A stretch of 52,851 nt of DNA from Chara braunii (Eukaryota > Streptophyta > Charophyceae > Charales > Characeae): NCBI GenBank assembly GCA_003427395.1, contig BFEA01000101.1, positions 1,853,966 to 1,906,816 on the forward strand. The letters run 5' to 3'. A program made the position numbers and the translations under genes. Under the pieces are notes generated by a model. It worked only from the letters and a program-made list of their open reading frames with translations, was not told the DNA's origin and did not search any database. Of this stretch, positions 22,234-33,400 are shown one piece after another. The stretch's first letter is position 1. Every line of letters begins with the position of its first letter.

Positions 22234-25200
22234 GTAAGTCTCCTATTGTGGCAATCTCTTGTGTACTTGCATGCCTTATCTATGTTATCGAAGCTACTTG
22301 ATCTTCTTCTCTTCTCCTTTGCGGAGTGCTTTTCTTTTCTTTTCTTGATTTCGAAGCGGAATATTGTTTTGCTCTTCTCTTCGCATAAGGTTCTGTATCT
22401 GTTTGAGAGTATATTGTTGCGCTGCGGGTGCAATGCAGGTGGTCTTGAGTATCTAGTAGTTAAGCATGGTGATGTAAGCGTTCACAGGGCGACAGGAATT
22501 AGTGCTGGGAGGCACGTGAAGCTCAGTTGCGTGAGAGCTCTATAAGAGGCCAGACGTAGCTGGATGATCCGGTGTTGTACGAGAGGATGTTTTGATGGGA
22601 TAGTCCTTTGATACTGTTGGAAAATCTGGGTCGGGGACACATTAGCTTACACATGTTTTGATGGGATAGTCCTCTGATGCTGTTGGGAAATCTGGGTCGG
22701 GGACACATTAGCTTGTGACGACGACAGATATGGAAGTGGTTTGAAATCGTGTGTGGATCACAATGGTGTGTCTTGTGCAATGCGGTAGTAGTCGATTGGT
22801 TTAAGGATGGAAACATTTAGTAGTGAATGGAAAGTTGTTGATTGGAGACGCGTTAGTTGATCAGGACAGTAGTTATGCAAGTGGGAGGACGAGTCGTGGT
22901 GGCATCACACTAACTTGTCTGATTCAATAGCGTTGGAAGCTTTGCTGACATGGAAACATGTACTTAGAGCAGCGCGCGATCTGAACCCGCTGATTCATGG
23001 AAGTGCCGAAGATTCTTATTACCTCGTATGTGAAAAAAATTGCTATACATCTTTTTTGATGTGAGTGGTTTGTGAAGTCATGGTTGATCGGAGTGCTATA
23101 AAGCGTTCCTGACGCGGGAACCATGTAATGAGTGCGCGATCGAAGCCAACTGATTCATGGAAGTGCTGGAGTTTTTTACGATCTACGTGTATGGAAAAAG
23201 GTTGGCTTATACTTTTTGTGAGCGGGGAGAAGTCGTGGTTGGTCGCATTGTTGACGTTTCTTATTTTTAATTCTGTGAGATCGGAGTGCTCGGAAGCCCA
23301 GATCTGGAAAAAGGTTGGCTTATACTTTGTAAGCGGGGAGAAGTGGTTGGTCGCATTGTTGACGTTTCTTATATTTAATTCTGTGAGATCGGAGTGCTCG
23401 GAAGCCCAGAGGTGGAAAAAGGTTGGCTTATACTTTGTAAGCGGGGAGAAGTGGTTGGTCGCATTGTTGACGTTTCTTATTTTTAATTCTGTGAGATCGG
23501 AGTGCTCGGAAGCCCAGAGTTGGAAAAAGGTTGGCTTATACTTTGTAAGCGGGGAGAAGTGGTTGGTCGCATTGTTGACGTTTCTTATATTTAATTCTGT
23601 GAGATCGGAGTGCTCTGAAGCTCAGATCGAAGCCAACTGATTCATGGAAGTGCTCGAGTTTCTTTGGAGCTACGTATATGAGAAACGTAAGTTGGCTTAT
23701 TCTTCCTATGTAAGTGGGGAGATCACAGTCACGTGGCTTAGTCCATACTGTGAAATCGGAGTGAAAAGGCATTCCTGATGTGGAAAAATGCGCATCTGAT
23801 GTGTTTTGGTGGGCCCCACTTCTGGAGTTCCGTGTGACCTACGTATATCTATGTATGTATTGCTTATCCACTTGTACTGATCAGAGCGATTGATCCGTGG
23901 ATGCGGGTTGAGAGGTCCCGTTGTCGGAGTCGGTCTAGTACGTAGTTTGATTTCAGTCTGCACATGTCATTCGCTGATCGTCGTAGAAGAGACTTGAATG
24001 TTGAGTGATCGGGTCTGGATAATCGTAGAAGAGCCTTGAATGTCGAGTGGCATTCGCTGATTGAGTAGTGTGGATGTGCGATTGAATGGCGTTTATGCGA
24101 TCGGGAGGAAATCCTTGACAGTTCATGATGTTGTGTATTGACTAAGTCACTGTGCGATTTGATACTGTACTGAGGGTTGAGAATGTTTATCAGTGCCGTG
24201 GGGTGATGGACTGGGTCATCATGCCTTCTTTATGATGAACTCAACGCCCAGACGCTAAATCTTTCTGGCCTCGAGAAGACTTCCCACCCGGAAGTACATG
24301 AACAAGGCGAATCGGGGCGGCTTGGGGGAACGAGATAGTGGTCGTTGTTCCTCTTTCAGTGATAGCGGAGTGCGATCGTAAGGAGATCCTTGATGGGGTT
24401 GATGGTGTTGTGGATCTGCCACCGTATATAGTCTCCGAGGATTCAATATTTTGTTGGCTTACAGACTACGGAAGATATGGTTGGTCCATCGATAACAGTG
24501 GGTGATGGGAATCGGGTCGTTTTTTTTACGACGAACCTGACGTCCGGACGTTAGATCTTTCTTTACTCGAGAGCTACACTGACCAGGGATTGCGGTTTGG
24601 GGGAACAAGTTAGTAATTCTAGCTATTTTCTCTTTTAACTGCTGACTGCGATTGGAAGCAAATCCTTGATTTAGTTGATGATGTTGTGGATCGACCAAGT
24701 CATTGGGCGATTTTACGCTGTAGCGCGGAGAACTATGCTCATCAATAACAGTGGGTGATTGATTCAGTCGTGTATTTAACGGAGAATTCGACGCCCGGAC
24801 GATAGATTTTTGTGGCCTGGAAAAGGCCTGTTACGCATTTGGAACTAGACTGAGCGGGGATTGCGGTTTGGTGGAACAAGGTAGTAGTCCTTGCTTTTTC
24901 TCTTTTAATAGCTGACTGCGATCGGAAGGAGATCCTTAGTAGTTGATTATGTTGTGGATCGATCAAGTCAGTGGGCGGTTTTGTACTGTCGTGCGGGGCA
25001 GAATGCTCGTTAGTAACATTGGGTGGTAGATTGTATCATCATGCCTCCTCACAATGAACTCAACGCGCGGGCGCCAGATCTTTCTGGCCTCGAAAAGAAC
25101 CTCGGAAGTACATCAACTAAATCTTTCTGGCCTCCAAAAAGACCTTGGAAGTACCTCAACAGGTCTTTCTGGCCTCGAAAAGAACCTTGGAAGTATAATA

Positions 25201-27139
25201 ACTCCATAAGACTGACCGGAGAGGCCGGCTTGCGTGCCTCTTTTAAAAAATAAGTTCGAGATAGTCACGGAAAAACTAAGTTCGAGATAGTCACCGAAAT
25301 CGCTCTACCTACAGTCGTCATGCCCGGTTATTGTGTTATTCGGTTAATGAAGGAAATATAAGTGCAGATTTCTTGAACATGTGAATTGTTTTGAGGATGA
25401 TGATGAATGTAGGCGTAGGGCTTTACATGCCTGCCGAGTTAGTGTAGGTGGTGATCCAAAAAGTTGAGCCGATTTTGGATTCTCAGCTGACCAGGTAATC
25501 CGAGAATTGCTTGTATAGGCATAAATGTGTCTCGTTAATGAGTGTATACGATCGAAGCATGACCTGAACGTCTGTTCAGTGCCTATGGAAGCCATTTGTC
25601 GATCGACTTGTTAATCAAGGAGCTGACAATGTAATTAATCGAAGTAATCAGCCAGTTGACTCGGTAAATTAGCTACAAGCTGTGCACCTATGGTCATGCT
25701 CNAGCTAGAGACTNCAACATTGGTGCAATAGAATGTCCAGCGTTCCTTTCGTTCCAGCGATCCGGGAGGTCGAGAGTATGGCGGATTGTGTGGATCCCTG
25801 GAGATGAACGAATTTTTTCTTGGTCCACATTCGTTGTTTCGAGGCGGCTCTTGTTTTACGTGTCACTTGCTGCGTTGTTGTTGTTTTCCTCCGTCCATCG
25901 AACGCGGCGGCTTTTTGGTGCCGTCGATCGGACCTTGTATAGGCATAAACGTGTCTCGTTAACGAGTGTATACGATCGAAGCACGACCTGAACGTCTGTT
26001 CAGTGCCTATGGAAGCCATTTGTCGATCGACTTGTTAATCAAGGAGCTGACAATGTAATTAATCNAAGTAATCAGCCAGTTGACTCGGTAAATTAGCTAC
26101 AAGCTGTGCACCTATGGTCATGCTCNAGCTAGAGACTNCAACATTGGTGCAATAGAATGTCCAGCGTTCCTTTCGTTCCAGCGATCCGGGAGGTCGAGAG
26201 TATGGCGGATTGTGTGGATCCCTGGAGATGAACGAATTTTTTCTTGGTCCACATTCGTTGTTTCGAGGCGGCTCTTGTTTTACGGGTTACTTGCTGCGTT
26301 GTTGTTTTCCTCCGTCCATCGAACGCGGCGGCTTTTTGGTGCCGTCGATCGGACCTCTAGTTAAAATGAGGTTCGTCATCAGTATTTTAAGTGTCTTGGG
26401 ATATATCGAAGAGCGCTCTGGATAGGGAACGTCAAAACGTAATATCAAGGGCAATAAAAAGGTGCTTGGGTGCTTGTATGGTATGTTGAAAAATGAGATC
26501 GAGTAGGCGAGTCAGCAATTCTGCTATTTCCTGAAGCATTCGATGTTTCCCGGAATTTCAGAAGAGTCACAGCTGATCTTGCGCCTTTGATGTTTCCTGG
26601 AATTTCAGAAGAGTCACAGCTGATCATGAGAAGCGATACTGAAAGCGCATACTGTCAACGTAAACCTTTTTCCGTTTACGGGGGCGATTCGGGGATCTAT
26701 TGAAGGAGCATTGTGTTGTATTTAAAAAGCGCGGGAGGCGGTGTCGACAATAACTTTTCCTGCGTGTGGTGCAATGAACTGGAATCGTATGCTGTGTCTG
26801 GTAATATGCTATTGCGTTGAAAATGACTAGTAAGCGCGCGTGCGTGTGTGTGAGAGAGAGGGAGAGCGAGTGTGTGTGAGAGAGAGGGGGAGTGTGTGTT
26901 TGAGAGGGATAGCGATAGAGAGATAGAGAGAGGGAGTGTGAGAGAGAGGGAGAGAGAGAGAGAGAGTGTGTGAGAGTGTGTGTGAGAGAAAGAGAGGGAG
27001 AGTGTGAGTGTGTGAGAGAAAGAGAGGGAGAGTATGAGTGGGTGAGAGAGGGAGAGTGAGAGTGTGTGTGTGAGAGAGAGAGAGAGAAGGGGGGAGTGAG
27101 TCTGAGAGAGAGAGAGAGGGAGAGTGTGAGAGAGGGAGA

Positions 27140-27192
<53 letters not shown>

Positions 27193-27195
27193 TTA

Positions 27196-27226
<31 letters not shown>

Positions 27227-27305
27227 TGTGTGTGTGAGAGGGAGTGTGTGTCTGTGTGAGAGAGGGAGAGTGTGTGAGGGTGAGAGTGTGTATGAGAGAG
27301 AGACA

Positions 27306-27339
<34 letters not shown>

Positions 27340-27345
27340 GAGAGT

Positions 27346-27376
<31 letters not shown>

Positions 27377-27389
27377 AGGGAGAGTGTGT

Positions 27390-27420
<31 letters not shown>

Positions 27421-30400
27421 GGAAAGGATTTGATGGGATAAGGATAGGAGATCGAAGGCGCGAGGGCAAGCGGTGTCGTGCTTTTGCGCAAACGGGTTTA
27501 TAACAGGTGAGATCAGGAAATGTTGTCATCATGTAGGTGGACATATGGTCTGAGGTTGACGTGTGCACCCTTTTTTGTCAGCCATCGTGTAAGATGAGGC
27601 CTGGGAATGGGTGATGTCATCATTTAGTGTCATAAGTCGTTTGATATTCTCAGAAGCTTTTAAGCGGTGTAAAGATATCGCTGGCAGGATTATGTATAAG
27701 TCGGTGATTGTAACTCCCCTACAGATCGATCGACGATTTGCGATTTTTTTCTTTGATCTATCAATGGACGACTTTTTCGATTGCTAACTGGCCGATCGAT
27801 TAAGTCGACGACGTGTTCGAGTTGACTTGACGTATCAGCTGACGTGTTCGATTGTTAGGTGGCTAGTTTCTGTAGCTCTTGTTCCGTTAACGACTTATTC
27901 CGCATGTTTTTCCGTTAACGACTTATTCCGCATGTTTGTCAAATGTTTTTTTTTTCCGATGCTGTCTCCTTGTTTGGCATTTATGTGAGATATTGTTCGT
28001 GTTTTTTTCGGTCTTCCTCTTCGCTCTTTGCGAGAGGGGATACGTGGACCGACTCTTCTTGTTAGTGTGCTATATTTTTTGGTTCTGATCCTTGTATTGT
28101 TGATCCGATCTCAGTGAATGAGTACGTGAGTGGTGGTCATCTATTTTCGTTTCTGTTCTTTTCTTTTGACTTTCGATTTCTTACCCTATGGAATGAGGAT
28201 TGAAGGTAATACCGTCGTGACCACGCATTTGGTTTTGCTACGCTTTCCACGATCTCTGTTCAGGTTGAAGATTGGAGAAACCGTGCACTTTTAAAATGCA
28301 CACGAAGGATTGAGGAGATCAAGGAGCTCATTGACCTACCTTCTCCCCCCGAATACAACGTACGGTCTTTATAGCTTTATTTAGACTGACAGATACTCCA
28401 AATACCGCTATAATGACCGTACTTGGGGCAGGTATTTGGTCTTGGCCTCAGCTGAAATGGTTGCTGGTCTGGTCTTGGCCTTGGCGGAAATGGTTGTTAG
28501 TCAACTGGTGTGCCCGAATATTCATGATTGTTAACGATGATGAATCCTTACCCTTACTACCGTGGCGTGTTTGTCTTTGTGTTTGTGTGTGAATGGGGTG
28601 GTTGCTGTGTGCGCATTCTGTGCAGGTCGTCATTTCTCCGGACGTTTCGAGAGGGACGAATAGGATCGTAATTGCACAATTGCAGGAACATCATCGGGTT
28701 TCTGACTTCGGAGGACGGCGAGGGGCCTACGATGGCCGGAAGATCTTGTGTTTTGCAGGGCCGCTGCCTTTCCAAGAGAAGGACTTCACGGTGGTGCTTC
28801 GGGACGCTGACCGAGAACAGCCGAGGTAATATTTGCCGTCCTGTTGATGAGCGAATTTTGTTTTTCTTTTTTTCCTCGTCCAGTGGAGGCTTGTTTCGTT
28901 TTGGCCAGTTTTTTAATGTTTTTCTTCCAGTTGAAATGACAGGTGGTTGACTCTTTCCGGACAGATTAGAGAGCTTTATTACTTATTACGTATCTACAAA
29001 GGACTCCACGGTGGTGCTTCGGGACAGCCACCGAGAACAGCCTAGGTAAAATTTGCTGTTCTGTTGATGAGCGGATTTGTTTTCATTGTTTTTCTTAGCT
29101 GAGGTCTTATTGGTTTCGTTCAGTTAGTGTCAACTGTTTTACATCCCGTTGGTTGTCAGGTTTCTGCTGATTCTCATGTTCCTAATTCGTACGATTGGAT
29201 GTGACGCATTAGGAAACCTTGACGCATTATGAAACCTTGAAACGGAGACCACTTTTTGATGTGTTGGTTGTTGTCTGAATGTTCTCTTCTCAACCAGTCT
29301 TGTACGTTGTTTGAAATGTGACGTGCACGATACTAGACGGTCCGGTGTGTCACAGATTTTGGGAAACTCCATGCACGTCAGGCCGCCGTCGTGCATGGAC
29401 GCTGTGTACTCGATTGCCAGCACCAACGTCGCGTTGAGGTCAGGACTGGTTCACATGCAAATCCTGACTTATTATGCAGATCTTTCTGCACGTGCACGAT
29501 GCTACACCGGCTGTTGTGTAACAGATTAATACTGATGAGAGTCCATGCACGTCAGGTTGCCGTCATGCATGGACGCTGTGTACTCGATTGGTGGATGACG
29601 GTCCGGTGTGTCAGAGATTTTGGGAAACTCCATGCACGTCAGGCCGCCGTCGTGCATGGACGCTGTGTACTCGATTGCCAGCACCAACGTCGCGTTGAGG
29701 TCAGGACTGTGTCACATGCAAATCCTGACTTATTATGCACATCTTTCTGCACGTGCACGATGCTACACCGGCTGTTGTGTAACAGATTAATACTTGATGA
29801 TGAGAGTTCATGCACGTCAGGTTGCCGTCATGCATGGACGCTGTGTACTCGATTGGTGGATGACGGTCCGGTGTGTCACAGATTTTGGGAAACTCCATGC
29901 ACGTCAGGCCGCTGTCGTGCATGGACGCTGTGTACTCGATTGCCAGCACCAACGTCGCGTTGAGGTCAGGACTGTGTCACATGCAAATCTTGACTTATTA
30001 TGCACGTCTTTCTGCACGTGCACGATGCTACACCGGCTGTTGTGTAACAGATTAATACTTGATGATGAGAGTCCATGCACGTCAGGTTGCCGTCGTGCAT
30101 GGCAGCTGTGCACTCGATTGGCATCCACCAACGTCACGTTGAGGCGAGGACTGTGTCACATGCTCCTGAGTTATTATGCACACGTGCACGATACTGCACG
30201 GTCTGGCGTGTAGCAGATTTGGTGACTTAATGCTTCACGATGAGAGTCCATGCACGTCAGGTCGCCGTCATGCATGGACGCTGTGTACTCGATTGGCATG
30301 CACCAACGTCGCGTTAAGGCCAGGACTGTGTCACAGGGCTGTGTTACATGCGAAGCCTGATCTCCTATGCACATCTTTCTGCACGCCTAAATGCGTTACG

Positions 30401-33400
30401 TGCCAATTTACGCAGACAGGTTTTTGTCTAGGTCTATCGGTCATGTATGGGCGCCGTGTATTCGGGTGACATTAGACAAACCTTGCGTTCACGCAAGTAC
30501 TGTGTAACATGGGACTCTCTTGAATGACTATTAACATGACGGCATGCGTAAATGTCGTACTCGCTGATCTGTGTTCCTCTGTGAGTCATGGACGCTATGT
30601 GCTTGAGTGGCACTTTGTGGCCGTTCATCTGTTTCTAATTTGCTGTGTGTTCTCTATGAAGTCAATCATAGTTGTCTGTTGCCCACGTTCCTCCTGTCAT
30701 CCCCTGCTCGCCCTATATTGTTTGTGAACTTTTATCTTGTTTCTGCGGTGTCCTCGACACAGAACACGGTATGTTTATGCGTCTTGGTAGCGTACTCCTG
30801 TCCACATTTTGTGTGCAGTCGTTTTCCGTTTGGATATTAGTTAGACTACATGACATGATGTGCACCCAGTGGCCGAACTCAGTACAGCCATGATCTGTTG
30901 AAATAGACCCGAGTTCGAATCCAGATGGGAACGAGGGATTATAATTGTTAACTACAACTACATATATGTTAGGCTGTTCAGCCTCCTGATGCCTCTGTAT
31001 ATTGTTTGTGAACGTTTATTTTGTTTCTGCGGTGTCCTCGACACAGAACATGGTATGTTTACACGTCTTGGTTGTGTACTCCTGTCCACTTTTTGTGTGC
31101 AGTCGTTTTCCCTTCGGTATTTTAGTTGGAATACATGATTTGCACCCACTGGCTGAACTCGGTACAGCCATGATCTGTTGAAATACAGACCCCAGTTCGA
31201 ATCCAGATGAAAACGAGGGATTATAATTAACTAGAACTACATATGTATAAGAGTCGGTGAAACTCCGACGAAACAGTTTGTCACAGCCCCTCGTTTCTTG
31301 TCCTCTTCTCCCTCTCTGCCTACGGTTTACCGGACAGCTTTGTTTGACGGTATGTAAGTCCGAATTTACCTGGACCCGGGTTACATCGGGGGTGAGATGG
31401 GGTATGGCGATAAACAGCTTCTTTAGGAGTTGAAATTGGCCAGGGGCGAAGAAGCTTATGGTATCTGGGTACCATTGGGAGTCTCTCGGCCACAAGTGGG
31501 CTCCCTGAACGGCATTTCCAGACTGACTTGCTGTACTCGCTTTCGACCATGTCTATTCAGAGGTTGCAAGGGGTGGGAGGACACCGCTTCCGTCCTTTTC
31601 ATTGATTGGCTCAGTTTTTCTTGATTCATTTGGACCGTTGACCATGCTTGTTGGTAATGAGCAACTGGACTGCCACCCTCCAGAGTAGTTGAGGTACCCG
31701 TGTGTGTTTGGGTTAAAAAGATAAGAAAAGCGAATTCGTGAACAGAACGGAGCTGTTTTGGTATGCGCTGCTTTGAGTTAGGACTTCCCTGGGCGGCATT
31801 TCCAGGCTGACTTGCTGTACTCGGCAGAATGTTTTTGAAATGAACATATGTCAATGATGACGATTAAGAATTTCGGTAACCTTGAGCTTGCCTGAACTCA
31901 AGCATCTGATGCCAAGAGCTTCTCATGTCGTCTTTTTTTTTTTGTGTGAATACTCACAGTCGGGACTCGTTTGTGTCTTCTGTGTGTCTGCAGGGAGAGG
32001 GTTTTCAAGGTCAGAATGAAGCTGGTCAATCAGATCAATCTTGACCGACTTGAAAATCTATACCTAACGCAGTATGAATTGGCACAAGAGTGCATCCAAA
32101 TGCTCGACATTGTCATGCGCGAAGCGGTTGCAACAAGGTCAGTTTTTGTTCCTTTTCTCATATTTTTGGGATCGACGACTATTCCTGGTGTTTCTTTGTT
32201 TGTTTTTTTTGTGGGCTGCTCGGCTGCTGGTTTGTGTGATTCTCAAGGCCAATTGAAAGAGTTCAACTCCAGATGGAAACGGGGGATTATAATGAACTAT
32301 TAACTACACACATTTTCTTGTGTTGCTCTTCCCCATTTTAGTGGGTATTTCGTTTTGCGGACCGACTGTATGTTTCCGTTTTTTTAACTATAGATATGGT
32401 GGAATTTGTTTTTGTAACCTTGTCTGCATCCCAGTTGCATCCCTGTTGGTTTTGTCCCGTGTTATTCGGTCTATTTTGCAGCAGGTAGCGGTGCTTCATG
32501 TGGGACCAGTCATCCGGGTTTTTTGTTTTGTCTTGGCATCTTGGTTGGTTGTTTCCCGTTGTTCGGCCTTTTGAGCACGGGGTTTTTGTATGTGGGAATT
32601 GTCATCCGGGATGGGTTCTTTTTGGTACTTCTTTTCATTTCTTTGCAGACAAGATTGTTTTGACATCCTGGTTGGTCTTGTCGCGTCGTTTGGCCTGTGG
32701 GCAGGGGCGGTGCTTGCATGTGGGACTTGTCATCTGGGATCTGTTTTGTTGCCCCCTGTTCAGTTTTATTTGGCTGTTCCCTTCCTCTCTTCTTTGCCTC
32801 TTTGCCTTTTGGCTGTGTGCAAGTGGTTCGATATGACACACACGGGAACGGGGGCAGCCACCGCTCAACCTACATCCACGTGGGTGGCCTTGTACGCAAG
32901 AGGTTCTGAACAGGGGGAGTTGTAAGGAAGAAGACTGAAAATTAATGAAGTTTTTCTTGTTTTCCTTGTTTTCTTTCGTTTTTCGCTTCGGCGCTTTGAT
33001 ATCATGTGACAATATATAGAAGTCTGTTCAGCCTCCTGATGAGTCGTTGAAACTCCTGATGAGTTGTTGAAACTCCGCCTGCTGACCATTCAAGGTGTCT
33101 TTTGTGGGATACTCGTTGAAGGAGTTGGGGACTGTTCACATGCCAATTACCGGACTCAAAAGAGCGCAGCATTGTTATTTGATTGTCACATTTGGGCCAT
33201 TTTGCCTTTGCATATTTGATTTGGTGCCGGCAAACTTCATGGGAATTGAGATTCTGAAGGCCTCTTCAATTATTGCATGTGGGATGCAGGAACATACCGG
33301 TGGGCAGATCATATTTCAAGGAGGCGGGTAGTCAACCCCTCGGTGGTGGAGTCATGGTCTACAAGGGGTTTTACCAGAGCATCAGACCGGCTGACTTGGA

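Noticed and set aside
23193-23629. CRISPR-like array
   Set aside because: Eukaryotic intron context and uniform 108-bp units without unique spacers; it is a minisatellite.
26372-26395. Minus-strand hammerhead-like core (reverse complement of CTGATGACGAA)
   Set aside because: No helix II sequence lies between CTGATGA and CGAA, so it cannot form the ribozyme.
26624-27568. Large minus-strand frame rich in Ser, His, Leu and Thr (314 residues)
   Set aside because: It is a translation of a (GA)n/(GT)n tract and has no other support.
29391-30213. Repeated Cys/Arg-rich frames resembling a repeat protein
   Set aside because: They follow the 265-bp minisatellite in several frames equally and start at non-conserved positions.
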